A stretch of DNA of 64,000 bases. It comes from Caloramator sp. GTDB lineage: Bacteria > Bacillota > Clostridia > Clostridiales > Caloramatoraceae. The notes under the pieces were generated by a model. The model was not told where the DNA came from. It saw only the letters and a program-made list of their open reading frames with translations, and made no database searches. The stretch's first letter is position 1; each line of letters opens with the position of its first letter. Below are positions 10,119 to 19,796 of the stretch, one piece after another. The stretch lies in assembly GCA_026418935.1 (NCBI GenBank), contig JAOAAJ010000073.1, positions 1 to 64,000 of the forward strand, given 5' to 3'. A program made the translations under genes and the position numbers.

Positions 10119-11357
10119 CTAACTTAATGTGTTAATTATAAAATAGTAGGAGTTTAAAAGATATTCTTCGTTGTATTTTTCAGAGAGCTTATTTAAAAAC
10201 GTTTTTGCCTTTGTATATTCCTTTGAGGATAAAAGCTGATGAAATTTTACAAATTCCTTATCGTTTGCCTTATCCTTAAAATATCCCCATACGTGCTGAA
10301 GTGTATTTTTAACTGCACCTTCATTAAAGGGAAGGGATAAGGCATAGTCTATTGTTTTATAGAATTCAAGCATATTGTTTTGGTTATTTATTATATTGCT
10401 GCATTTTTTATAGAGTGCATAGTCCTTTTCCATAACGACATATTTATACTTTGCCCATTCATCATACATTACTGATTTTTTTATAGGATTGATTGTATTT
10501 ATGCACTTTATTGCAGATATATCCTTATCCTTAGTTTCAAGCATAATATCACAGTTAAATTTACTTGCGATTTCATAAAACTCTAAAAAGTTTTGGATTG
10601 ATACATAATCGGAATGAGCTCCTTTTTGTTTTGTAGGAGATTGGTCTGAATAGTGTAGCTTCATTGGGCCATCTTCTTCTTTCCAAGTTTTTGAACACTT
10701 TGTTAGTATCGTTTCAATATTATCAACAGTTGGGTTTATGTTGTGGTGAAGTATATCAAAAACAACGGGTATTTTTATTTTATTAGATATATCTAAAACT
10801 TCATCTATGTTAAAATTCTTTTCATCATTTTCTATTACGAGTCTTTTTTTTGATGATGTACTCAGCCTATTAAAGTTTTGGCAAAACCTATCCATAGCAG
10901 AGGTTTTATCCTTATATACCCCTCCTATATGAAGTACAACCTTATGGGAAAAATCAAGTTCTAAGCTGTCTAAAAAACGTGTGTGGTACTCTATTTCTCT
11001 AATGGAGTTTTCTACGATTGAATTGTCAGGGGAATTTATTATGGTATATTGTCCAGGGTGCATAGATACTCTTATATTATTGTCTTTTATGTATTCACCT
11101 ATTTTAAACAGTAAGTCTTTAAATTCAACATCCCAACTATATGTATTTATTTCGTGTCCACCAAAGGGTATTATATCAGAGCTTATTCTAAATAGATAAA
11201 TTCCCTTTGAAATGTTATACTCCAATATTTTAAGTAAATCTAAAAGATTTTGTTGAGTTGCTTCATATAGTTTTTCTTTGCTAAAATTTTTAATCATAAA
11301 TCCTCTATTAGTTCTGTATTTAACTCCAATAGGAATGCATGCGTATCCTATCTTCAT
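10119..11357 (-). CDS. uvsE: UV DNA damage repair endonuclease UvsE
   Basis: MKIGYACIPIGVKYRTNRG; RISSDIIPFGGHEIN; RVSMHPGQYTIINSP; VVLHIGGVYKDK. Confidence 0.93.
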   Translation of the reverse strand: MKIGYACIPIGVKYRTNRGFMIKNFSKEKLYEATQQNLLDLLKILEYNISKGIYLFRISSDIIPFGGHEINTYSWDVEFKDLLFKIGEYIKDNNIRVSMHPGQYTIINSPDNSIVENSIREIEYHTRFLDSLELDFSHKVVLHIGGVYKDKTSAMDRFCQNFNRLSTSSKKRLVIENDEKNFNIDEVLDISNKIKIPVVFDILHHNINPTVDNIETILTKCSKTWKEEDGPMKLHYSDQSPTKQKGAHSDYVSIQNFLEFYEIASKFNCDIMLETKDKDISAIKCINTINPIKKSVMYDEWAKYKYVVMEKDYALYKKCSNIINNQNNMLEFYKTIDYALSLPFNEGAVKNTLQHVWGYFKDKANDKEFVKFHQLLSSKEYTKAKTFLNKLSEKYNEEYLLNSYYFIINTLS

Positions 11358-11467
11358 AATATGCCTCCCTTCTTATTTGAATTTTAGCACAAAATACAAA
11401 ATAGTTGTATTGATATTATTTGACTACTTGGTATAATTAATTATGTATGAAGGAAGGAGTGGATAGA

Positions 11468-12799
11468 ATGAAGTTTTTAGTTCCAATGGTTGTAGGTGCA
11501 TTAATAGGATACATAACTAATTATCTTGCAATAAAAATGCTCTTTAGGCCACACTATGAAAAAAGAATATTTGGTATTAAAATTCCCTTTACACCAGGCC
11601 TTATACCAAAGGAAAAGGAGAGAATTGCAAAGAGTGTAGGGGAGGCAGTTGGAACGCATCTTTTATCAACCGATGTGTTTGTAGATGCCCTTTGTAGTAA
11701 GCAAGTAAAGGAACAGGTTGTTGAATGGCTAAAGGATAGATTTTATTCTTTAAAAAATTCCTCAAGGAATATATATGATTTACTAATTATATTAGGGGAT
11801 AAGAGAGATAAAGTTATAGATAATATCAAAAAAAGTTTTACAGATGTTGTTGTAGAATTAATAAGAAGTGATAACAATAAGATACTTTCAATTATAAATG
11901 AACAGATAGACTTAAAGGATGTAATGTTGTCAATATTAGATAATTTAGACGTTAGGACAAAAATTAAGAATGTTATAGAGAATATATCAGAAAGAGATCA
12001 AACATTAAGGGAAGTAATGCCAAGTTCTATAGATGGTTCAATAAAGATATATATATACTCAAATAAGGATAAAATTGCAAAGGGACTTATAGAGGCACTT
12101 TCAAAGGATAATGTTAAAGAGAAAATATCCCATTCTGCATCAAGAATGGTTGAAAATACACTTGGTAAATTTGCTGCTATGTTTTTGAGCCCTGAACTTA
12201 TAGGTGAAAAGATAATATCTTCTATACAGGGTTATGTAAGTAATGAAGAAAATCATCACGACATAGCTATGATGGTAATTGCACTCTATGAAAAGCTCAC
12301 AGAAACTAAGGTTAATGATATATTTATGTCCTTCTCCGAAGATTCAAGAAAGGATATTGAAGATAAGCTTTCAAATATAATTGAAAGTTATGTAAAGGAT
12401 TTAGTTTATGGATTTAACGTAGAAGAAGGATTAAACAAAATAATTCATAATGGTGAGATGTATAAGGTTGTAAATATGGCTGTTTCATATTTAATAGATG
12501 GTTTTATTAATATGAAACTTACAAATTTATTAAATAACATTGAAGAAAATGAACTGGAGGCATTGTTTAATGCTTTAGATGATGTATTTGAAGAGTTTAT
12601 AAAGGATAAGGCATCAAAGATAATAGGATTAATTGATGTATCAAAGCTTGTTGAGGATAGAATAAACAGTTTTGATGTTGCCTTTGCAGAAGAGATTATA
12701 TTAGAAGTTGCAAGTAAAGAATTATCTGCAATAACGTGGCTTGGTGCACTTTTAGGTGCAATTATGGGAATAATATCACCACTACTACAAATGCTCTAA
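11468..12799 (+). CDS. DUF445 family membrane protein
   Basis: ALIGYITNYLAIKMLFRPHYEKRIFGIKIPFTPGLIPKEKERIAKSVGEAVG. Confidence 0.9.
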   Translation: MKFLVPMVVGALIGYITNYLAIKMLFRPHYEKRIFGIKIPFTPGLIPKEKERIAKSVGEAVGTHLLSTDVFVDALCSKQVKEQVVEWLKDRFYSLKNSSRNIYDLLIILGDKRDKVIDNIKKSFTDVVVELIRSDNNKILSIINEQIDLKDVMLSILDNLDVRTKIKNVIENISERDQTLREVMPSSIDGSIKIYIYSNKDKIAKGLIEALSKDNVKEKISHSASRMVENTLGKFAAMFLSPELIGEKIISSIQGYVSNEENHHDIAMMVIALYEKLTETKVNDIFMSFSEDSRKDIEDKLSNIIESYVKDLVYGFNVEEGLNKIIHNGEMYKVVNMAVSYLIDGFINMKLTNLLNNIEENELEALFNALDDVFEEFIKDKASKIIGLIDVSKLVEDRINSFDVAFAEEIILEVASKELSAITWLGALLGAIMGIISPLLQML

Positions 12800-12812
12800 T
12801 ATGGAGGCTGGT

Positions 12813-14501
12813 ATGTTAAAGGAATTTATAACTGATCTAAAAGAGACCTATGAGGCGATTAAAGAAAAAGGGAATGTAATAGGAAGATTTATTGATAAGT
12901 GGAAGATAGATGGATATATTGGTGAGTTTTATGAAAATATTAAGAATATAGAGGAGAAAAAAACAACGGGGAGTTTTTATACTCCAAAAGTAATAGTTGA
13001 TTTTATAACCAAAGACTTAGCAGAAAAAATTGATAGTTTGAAGGATGTAAGAATATTAGACCCCTCCTGTGGAGGGGGATATTTTCTAATAGGGATGTAT
13101 AATGCTCTATTAGAAAAGGGATTTGATAAGAAGGATATTATGGATTCACTATACGGTTATGACATAGATGAGAACGCAGTTATGATTACAACACTTGAGC
13201 TTTATAGATTAAGCGGGATTTTGCCAAAGAATATAATAAAAAAAGATTTCTTATTTGAAGACAATTTAAGTTATAACTACATAATTGGAAACCCACCTTA
13301 TATCGGGCATAAGATGATAGATAAGGATTATAGGGCAAAATTAAAGGAGAAATATTCAGAGGTGTTTTCAGATAAGGCAGATTTAAGCTATTGCTTTATT
13401 AAAAAATCAGTAGATTATTTAAAGGAGAAGGGAAGGCTTATATTTTTTACATCAAGATATATGCTTGAGGCACTTTATGGTGAAGGTATAAGGGAATATA
13501 TATTAAAATGTGGTTCAATAGAATCTATAGTTGATTTTTATGGGGTAAGGCTTATAAAGGGTGTAGGAGTAGATAATATTATTTTAAGCTTTATAAAATC
13601 TATGGATTTAAATAGTATAAAATATTTTAGATTAAATAGGGATGCAAAACATAAGGGTCAGGAGGTTTTTGATGATATAAAAAGGGGTGAAAAAAAATAT
13701 CATTTCTTTTTTAGGGTAGATAGAAGTAATTTAAAAAAGGATGGATGGATATTTTTAGACGAAGTAGGGATAAGTATATTAAATAAAATAAAGGGAGTAG
13801 AACTTGGAACAATATGTAGTAGTTTTCAAGGTATAATAACAGGTTGTGACAAGGCTTTTATTTTAAGTAGAGAAGAAGTAGAAAAATATAATATAGAGAA
13901 GGACTTAATAAGAAGGTGGATTAAAAGTAGCCACATAGATAAATTTAAAGTAGCTCCTACAAATGAGTTTATTATATATAGTGATATGATTAAAAATGAA
14001 GAAGAATATAAAAATGCAATAGAATATATATCAAATTATAAAGAAAAACTCCTTCAAAGAAGAGAATGCAAAAAGGGAGTAAGAAGGTGGTTTGAGCTCC
14101 AATGGGGAAGAAATAGGGAGGATTTTGAGGGAAAAAAGATAATATATCCCTATAAATCAAATACAAATAGGTTTGCTATTGACGAAGGAAGCTTCTACAG
14201 TGCAGATGTATACAGCTTAAAGATCAATGATATGTTTAAGGAAGTTTATTCCTATGAATTTATTGTTGGTGTACTAAATAGTACTATATATGATTTTTAT
14301 ATAAAAACAATGGCAAAGAAGTTAGGAGATGATATTTATGAATATTATCCTAACAAGATATTAAAGCTAAAAATTCCAAACTATATAAAGGAAATTGAGG
14401 ATATAGTAAAATCAAATAAGAATGATAAGGAAAAGATAAAAGAGATTGACGACATATTATGTCAATATTTCGGAATAGAGTGCCACCCAAGTGAAATGTG
14501 A
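12813..14501 (+). CDS. Solitary N6-adenine DNA methyltransferase, CamA-like (Eco57I-type MTase plus target recognition domain)
   Basis: TGSFYTPKVIVDFI; DPSCGGGYF (motif I); IGNPPYIGHK (motif IV); C-terminal TRD SSFQGIITGCDKAFILS, RRECKKGVRRWFELQWGR, KKIIYPYKSNTNRFAID; no endonuclease domain visible; SD GGAGG favours start 12813. Confidence 0.88.
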   Translation: MLKEFITDLKETYEAIKEKGNVIGRFIDKWKIDGYIGEFYENIKNIEEKKTTGSFYTPKVIVDFITKDLAEKIDSLKDVRILDPSCGGGYFLIGMYNALLEKGFDKKDIMDSLYGYDIDENAVMITTLELYRLSGILPKNIIKKDFLFEDNLSYNYIIGNPPYIGHKMIDKDYRAKLKEKYSEVFSDKADLSYCFIKKSVDYLKEKGRLIFFTSRYMLEALYGEGIREYILKCGSIESIVDFYGVRLIKGVGVDNIILSFIKSMDLNSIKYFRLNRDAKHKGQEVFDDIKRGEKKYHFFFRVDRSNLKKDGWIFLDEVGISILNKIKGVELGTICSSFQGIITGCDKAFILSREEVEKYNIEKDLIRRWIKSSHIDKFKVAPTNEFIIYSDMIKNEEEYKNAIEYISNYKEKLLQRRECKKGVRRWFELQWGRNREDFEGKKIIYPYKSNTNRFAIDEGSFYSADVYSLKINDMFKEVYSYEFIVGVLNSTIYDFYIKTMAKKLGDDIYEYYPNKILKLKIPNYIKEIEDIVKSNKNDKEKIKEIDDILCQYFGIECHPSEM

Positions 14502-14534
14502 AATGTCACTTTTCACTTGAGTGGCACTTTTTTT
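14480..14534 (+). terminator. Terminator overlapping methyltransferase 3' end
   Basis: GTGCCACCCAAGTGAAA...TTTCACTTGAGTGGCAC then T7. Confidence 0.9.
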
Positions 14535-14576
14535 GTTTGATTTTTTGATAAAAGTAGTATAATATAATATAATATA

Positions 14577-14590
14577 CGAACAGATGTTCG
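14577..14590. promoter_or_regulatory. LexA (SOS) box upstream of dinB
   Basis: CGAACAGATGTTCG, full match to Firmicutes CGAAC-RNRY-GTTCG pattern. Confidence 0.9.
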
Positions 14591-14602
14591 GGAGGCGATG
14601 TT

Positions 14603-15853
14603 GTGAGAAATATTTTACATGTTGATTTGAATGCTTTTTATGCTTCTGTAGAACAGGCAGAGGATAAAAATCTTCAAGGGAAACCAGTTGCAGTTGCGGG
14701 GGATAAAGAAAAGAGGACAGGTATAATACTTACAGCCTCCTATGAGGCACGAAGATATGGTGTAAAAACAGGTATGACAATAGGGGATGCACTTAAATTA
14801 TGCAAAGATTTAATATTAGTTAAGCCTAATTTTAGAAAATATGTAGAGTATTCTAATAGGGTTATGGATATTTTAAGGACTTTTACACCAGATGTTGAGG
14901 TTTTTAGTATAGATGAAGCTTGGCTTGATGTATCAGGGTGTGAAGAATTATTTGGAGATGGTGTAGAAATAGCTGATTTAATAAGAAAAAAAATACGAGA
15001 GGAGATTGGAATTACAGCAAGTGTAGGAGTGTCCTACTGCAAACTAATGGCTAAGATGGCATCTGATTTAAAAAAGCCTGATGCAACTAATATAATCGAT
15101 GAGAAGGATGTTCCAAACATAGTTTGGCCTATGCCAGTTGAGGAACTTTTTGGTGTTGGAAGGAGAATGAAAAGAAGGTTAAATGAACTTGGCATTTTTA
15201 CAATAGGAGATTTAGCAAATACACCTTTAAACCTTTTAACTAAAAATTTTGGTAAAGTTGGAAGGTATTATTGGAACTATGCCAATGGAATTGATTTTTC
15301 AAAGGTAGAAAGTGATTATGATTGTATAAAGGGAGTAGGTAATTCTATAACAACACCAAGGGATTTAGTTAATGTTAAAGAAATATCTGAGGTATTTATG
15401 GTTTTAGCAGAAAGTGTGGGAATGAGGTTAAGAAGGATGGGATTTGAAGGTAATGTAGTTGAGGTAATATTTAGAAATAGTGGATTTGAAACCGTTGTAA
15501 GAAGACATAAAATAAATGGATATATAGATACAACGGTTGACATACATAGGGAGGCATTAGATTTATTTTTGAAAAATTGGGATGGAAGGAGTAAAATAAG
15601 GCTTCTTGGGATTAGAGTAACAGGGATTAGGGAAAAACAAAAATTTGAACAGATAAGTTTATTTGAAGATGAAAGGAAGAAAAAGAGAGAGAAGCTGGAC
15701 ATGTGTTTAGATACTATAAGAGAAAAATATGGAAAATATTCTGTTTTTCGTGCTATAACAATGCAAAATGATAGCAATAAAATGATAAGGGTTTTAGATA
15801 AAGATGAGTGGATACCTATGAATTCCTTTAATAAAGGTGGTGGAAGGATATGA
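14603..15853 (+). CDS. dinB: DNA polymerase IV (Y family)
   Basis: GTG start after GGAGGCGATG; ILHVDLNAFYASVEQ; VFSIDEAWLDVSG; TASVGVSYCKLMAKMASDLKKPD. Confidence 0.96.
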   Translation: MRNILHVDLNAFYASVEQAEDKNLQGKPVAVAGDKEKRTGIILTASYEARRYGVKTGMTIGDALKLCKDLILVKPNFRKYVEYSNRVMDILRTFTPDVEVFSIDEAWLDVSGCEELFGDGVEIADLIRKKIREEIGITASVGVSYCKLMAKMASDLKKPDATNIIDEKDVPNIVWPMPVEELFGVGRRMKRRLNELGIFTIGDLANTPLNLLTKNFGKVGRYYWNYANGIDFSKVESDYDCIKGVGNSITTPRDLVNVKEISEVFMVLAESVGMRLRRMGFEGNVVEVIFRNSGFETVVRRHKINGYIDTTVDIHREALDLFLKNWDGRSKIRLLGIRVTGIREKQKFEQISLFEDERKKKREKLDMCLDTIREKYGKYSVFRAITMQNDSNKMIRVLDKDEWIPMNSFNKGGGRI

Positions 15854-16089
15854 AGCTCTTAAGAGAGAAGGCTAACGTTTTAGTGTTGTTTCAAGATACA
15901 ATAATGAACCCAATTATGATAATGTGTAGTATGGGAGTATTTAAAGTAAACAGGGTAGTTAATATTAATAAAGAACGCAGATATTTAAGGGATTGCTATA
16001 CTTTTTTATGCTATGTTGAGGGAAGAGAAGAGCCAATTGAGCTTAGATGGGATATAGAAGGTAATATATGGTTTTTAGAAAAATTCTAA
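15850..16089 (+). CDS. Hypothetical 79-aa protein coupled to dinB
   Basis: ATGA overlap with dinB stop; intact ORF. Confidence 0.65.
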   Translation: MKLLREKANVLVLFQDTIMNPIMIMCSMGVFKVNRVVNINKERRYLRDCYTFLCYVEGREEPIELRWDIEGNIWFLEKF

Positions 16090-16146
16090 AAAATAGTTAA
16101 CAAAACTATTATGAATAATTATAATTAACTTAGAGGGGGTGAAGTT

Positions 16147-16572
16147 ATGATAGAGGCGATAAAGGCAGGAACAATAAGGGGGGCAAAAAAAGGTTTAGAG
16201 ACAACATTAAAAATAGGTAAAATATTGGTTCCTATATATTTTATAGTTACATTTATAAAATATACTCCTATAATAAATTATATTGCTATAGTTTTTAAAC
16301 CTATTATGCATTTAGTTGGACTTCCAGGTGAAGCGGCACTGCCATTTGTTGTAGGAAATGCAATAAATTTATATGCAGGAATAGGAGCGATTTTAGCTTT
16401 AACACTAACTCCAAAGGAGATAACAATTATATCAGTTATGCTATGCTTTTCCCACAGCCTATTTTTAGAAACAGCTTTGTGTAAAAAAATAGGTGTTTCT
16501 GCTACGTTTATGGTAGTTTTAAGACAAATACTTGCATTTATAGCAGGTATTATATTGAATATTATTTTATAA
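16147..16572 (+). CDS. Nucleoside recognition (Gate) domain membrane protein
   Basis: Hydrophobic; AALPFVVGNAINLYAGIGAILALTLTPKEITII; SD AGAGGGGGTG. Confidence 0.75.
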   Translation: MIEAIKAGTIRGAKKGLETTLKIGKILVPIYFIVTFIKYTPIINYIAIVFKPIMHLVGLPGEAALPFVVGNAINLYAGIGAILALTLTPKEITIISVMLCFSHSLFLETALCKKIGVSATFMVVLRQILAFIAGIILNIIL

Positions 16573-16584
16573 GAGGTGAGTTGT

Positions 16585-17061
16585 TTGATTATAGATATTT
16601 TAAAGGAAGCATTTTTAGGGAGTATGTCCTCAATGTGGACAGTCATTAAGATAGTAATTCCTCTTATGATAGCTATTGAAATAGTAAAGGAATTGAACCT
16701 ATTAAATAAAATTTGTGGTATATTTAAACCTCTTACTAAGCTTTTAAAGGTATCAGAAACAACTATTTTACCACTATTTTCAGGTTTGTTTTTTGGATTG
16801 GTATACGGTGCAGGACTTATAATAGATGCAGCAGAAGAGGGAAATATAACCAAAAAGGATATGTATCTTGTGGCGGTATTTTTAGGGGCATGTCACGCAA
16901 TTGTTGAAGATACACTTATATTTGTTCAAATAGGTGCCAATGGATGGATTATATTCTTTGTTCGATTGATTGCAGCCTTTATAATAACGTACATTTTTGG
17001 ATTTATTTTTGAAAAATCAACTACGGCAAAGAGAATTATACATAAAGAAATAGCAGGCTAA
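16585..17061 (+). CDS. Nucleoside recognition (Gate) domain membrane protein, second half of pair
   Basis: LPLFSGLFFGLVYGAGLIIDAAEEG...CHAIVEDTLIF; TTG start after AAGAGGTGAG. Confidence 0.72.
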   Translation: MIIDILKEAFLGSMSSMWTVIKIVIPLMIAIEIVKELNLLNKICGIFKPLTKLLKVSETTILPLFSGLFFGLVYGAGLIIDAAEEGNITKKDMYLVAVFLGACHAIVEDTLIFVQIGANGWIIFFVRLIAAFIITYIFGFIFEKSTTAKRIIHKEIAG

Positions 17062-17077
17062 GATACCTGCTATTTTT
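17048..17077. terminator. Bidirectional terminator between convergent genes
   Basis: AAATAGCAGG-ctaagata-CCTGCTATTT. Confidence 0.8.
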
Positions 17078-17918
17078 ATTCTCCTATAACTTCTTTTATG
17101 TATTTTGGAAGTACAAAGCAAGCCTTATGTATTTCTGGAGTATAGTACTTAGTATCCATTTCTGGAATCTTTGTAACATCTACTTGAGTTGGGTCATATT
17201 TCTTTGAGCCTACTGTAAAGCTCCAGTATCCACCTGGATAAGTTGGAATTGCAGCCATAAATAGTTTAGTTACAGGGAATATAGCCTTTGCGTCGCTAAA
17301 TACCTTTCTTACTGTATCTGGTAAGAAGAATGGAGTTTCTGTTTGAGCAACAAATATTCCATCTTCTGTTAGTGCTTCATATATATCCTTGTAGAAGTTT
17401 CCTCCAAATAGACCTTCAGCAATGCTAAATGGGTCAGTTGAGTCAACTATAATTACATCAAATTCATTTTTGTGTTCTTTAACATATTTTATTCCATCGC
17501 CTATGAATACTTCACATCTTGGGTCATCAAGTGCACAGCTTATTTCTGGTAGATACTTTTTACAAGCATCAACAACATCCTTATCTATTTCGCAAAGAAC
17601 AGCCTTTTCAACTGACTTATGCTTTAGTATTTCTCTTATTGCACCACCGTCTCCACCACCAACAACTAAAACCTTCTTTGGATTTGGGTGCGTAAATAGT
17701 GGAATGTGTGAAATCATTTCATGGTAAACAAATTCATCTTTAATTGTTGTTTGAACTATACCGTCAAGTATAAGCATTCTTCCGAATACTTCTGAATCAA
17801 CAATTGCCATGTCTTGGTATTGAGTTTGCTTTCTAAGAAGAGTTTCTTTAATCTTGTAGGACATAGCTACGCCTTCGCCTTCAAGTTGCATTTCTTTCAG
17901 CCACATATCCATTGGCAT
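17076..17918 (-). CDS. speE: Spermidine synthase
   Basis: [52 protein letters not shown]. Confidence 0.96.
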   Translation of the reverse strand: MPMDMWLKEMQLEGEGVAMSYKIKETLLRKQTQYQDMAIVDSEVFGRMLILDGIVQTTIKDEFVYHEMISHIPLFTHPNPKKVLVVGGGDGGAIREILKHKSVEKAVLCEIDKDVVDACKKYLPEISCALDDPRCEVFIGDGIKYVKEHKNEFDVIIVDSTDPFSIAEGLFGGNFYKDIYEALTEDGIFVAQTETPFFLPDTVRKVFSDAKAIFPVTKLFMAAIPTYPGGYWSFTVGSKKYDPTQVDVTKIPEMDTKYYTPEIHKACFVLPKYIKEVIGE

Positions 17919-18070
17919 TAAAATCGCCTCCTTTTTGGGATTTTAGATACAAATAGCATTTTAGCATTAATTAGGATTAATTACAATATTCATATCAAAA
18001 AAAATATAGTACAATAATATACACAACATATCTTATGTAAGATAATAGCAAAATATTCGGAGGTGTCCTT

Positions 18071-18463
18071 ATGGAGTTTAGTTTAAAAACGTCAAAGATG
18101 CAGGAGTTTATTAACATAACTAACCAAGTTAGAGAGGTTGTAAGAAAAAGTGGCATAAAAAATGGATTGGCAGTTATATTTATTCCCCATACAACTGCAG
18201 GTATAACTATAAATGAAAATGCTGATCCAGATGTTGTAAGGGATATGATAGCTACACTTGATAAGGTTTATCCTGTAAAGGGTGACTATTGGCATATGGA
18301 GGGTAATTCCCACGCACATATTAAAGCATCACTTATGGGATCTTCCTGTAGCGTAATAATAGAGGATGGTGACTTAAAACTTGGAACTTGGCAGGGAATA
18401 TATTTTTGTGAATTTGATGGGCCAAGAACAAGAAAATTTTATGTAAAAATATTAAATGGATAG
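18071..18463 (+). CDS. YjbQ/UPF0047 family protein (secondary thiamine-phosphate synthase-like)
   Basis: IFIPHTTAGITINENADPDVVRDM; HMEGNSHAHIKASLMGSS; LGTWQGIYFCEFDGPR. Confidence 0.92.
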   Translation: MEFSLKTSKMQEFINITNQVREVVRKSGIKNGLAVIFIPHTTAGITINENADPDVVRDMIATLDKVYPVKGDYWHMEGNSHAHIKASLMGSSCSVIIEDGDLKLGTWQGIYFCEFDGPRTRKFYVKILNG

Positions 18464-18507
18464 TGTTGACAATGTTTATTAAAGAATATATTATATAATA
18501 AGAGTGG

Positions 18508-18634
18508 TTAAAGGGGAGTAGCTGCCCGCTTTGGGTTGATAAAGTCAACATACTGGCCTTTGGCCTGGCTTTATCGGACGTTCGTCAAGTGAGACCTTTA
18601 ACACAATGCTTTGCATTGTGTTAAAGGTCTTTAA
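18508..18634 (+). promoter_or_regulatory. yybP-ykoY (manganese) riboswitch with terminator
   Basis: AAAGGGGAGTAGC...GTCAACATACTGGCC...GGCTTTATCGGACG...GAGACCTTT aptamer core; terminator GACCTTTAACACAATG-ctttg-CATTGTGTTAAAGGTC. Confidence 0.92.
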
Positions 18635-18668
18635 TTTTGTATAAAATAAAAAAGAAGGAGGAATGTAT

Positions 18669-19337
18669 ATGGCATTACTTAAAGCATTTTTATTTGTACT
18701 TGTTGCAGAAATGGGAGATAAAACACAGCTCCTTGCTATGGCCTGTGCAAGTAAATATAAACTTAAGCAGGTTATTACAGGTGTGTTTGCAGCAACACTA
18801 CTTCTAAATGCTCTTGCTGTTTTAATTGGAACATATCTTGGAAGTTATATCAAATTTGAGTATGTAAAATTTGCAGCAGCCTTTCTATTTATAGGTTTTG
18901 GACTGTGGGGACTAAAGGAGGAAGAAGAGGAAGAAAATGTTGAAGGAGAAGCTTGTAGCTTGAAGGAGGATAGGTTTGGTCCAATTATAACAGTAGGAAC
19001 AACTTTTTTCTTAGCGGAGCTTGGAGATAAGACACAAATAATGACTTTAACCTTTGCTGCACAAGAAAAGGCACCAATATTGGTTTTAATAGGTGCAACA
19101 TTAGGTATGATAGTAGCAGATACTTTAGGAATAGCAGGAGGAACATTAATATCTAAATATCTTCCAGAAAAGTATATAAAGCTTGGAGCAGCATTCATAT
19201 TTATTGTATTTGGTATTACAACCCTCTATGAAGTTTTACCAGTTAAGCATTTAACAGTAACTAATCAAGTAATTTTCTATGTAGTTTTAATTCTACTTGT
19301 TTATTTAATAGGTTTTAGAAGAAAAAATGAAAAGTAA
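18669..19337 (+). CDS. TMEM165/GDT1 (UPF0016) family cation exporter
   Basis: Two E-x-G-D-K-T motifs: VAEMGDKTQLLAM and LAELGDKTQIMTL. Confidence 0.93.
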   Translation: MALLKAFLFVLVAEMGDKTQLLAMACASKYKLKQVITGVFAATLLLNALAVLIGTYLGSYIKFEYVKFAAAFLFIGFGLWGLKEEEEEENVEGEACSLKEDRFGPIITVGTTFFLAELGDKTQIMTLTFAAQEKAPILVLIGATLGMIVADTLGIAGGTLISKYLPEKYIKLGAAFIFIVFGITTLYEVLPVKHLTVTNQVIFYVVLILLVYLIGFRRKNEK

Positions 19338-19347
19338 TTAAGTATAA

Positions 19348-19376
19348 GAAGGAAAATTTTATCTTATGTAGAATTA
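19348..19376 (+). promoter_or_regulatory. SigH-type promoter of spoIIA operon
   Basis: GAAGGAAAA-11 nt-GTAGAATTA fits RNAGGAWWW-N11-RNNGAATWW. Confidence 0.7.
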
Positions 19377-19447
19377 TATAGATAAGCCGCCAGAGAAAAG
19401 TATTATTAGAGGCATAAAGTTTAAAAAATAGTTTTGGGGGGATGGGT

Positions 19448-19783
19448 ATGCAGCTAAAGTTTAGTGTAGAAGATGGGTGCCTAATTGTTGAGATGCATGG
19501 TGAACTTGACCACCATTCGGCAGAAGGGGCAAGAATAAAAATTGATAATAAAATTGAAGAGCTTGGAATTAATAAGTTAATATTTGACTTTGCAGGGGTT
19601 AATTTTATGGATAGTTCAGGTATAGGGGTTATAATTGGAAGGTATAAAAAATTAAAGGACTATGATGGAAAAGTAGCAGTTGTAAATCTTAAGCCTCAGA
19701 TAAAAAAGATATTTGAACTAAGTGGTTTATTTAAAATTTTAAGTGAGTTTGAAAGCACCAAAGAGGCTCTTTTAAATCTATGA
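19448..19783 (+). CDS. spoIIAA: Anti-sigma F factor antagonist
   Basis: STAS domain [24 protein letters not shown]; operon with spoIIAB and sigF. Confidence 0.96.
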   Translation: MQLKFSVEDGCLIVEMHGELDHHSAEGARIKIDNKIEELGINKLIFDFAGVNFMDSSGIGVIIGRYKKLKDYDGKVAVVNLKPQIKKIFELSGLFKILSEFESTKEALLNL

Positions 19784-19796
19784 TGGGGGGGATATT

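Noticed and set aside
12813-14501. Complete Type IIG or BREX-like restriction system
   Set aside because: Protein lacks a visible nuclease motif and neighbours (DUF445, dinB) are not restriction/BREX genes; treated as a solitary methyltransferase.
16278-16853. 191-aa minus-strand ORF
   Set aside because: Spans two convincing membrane protein genes on the plus strand; mirror-frame artefact.
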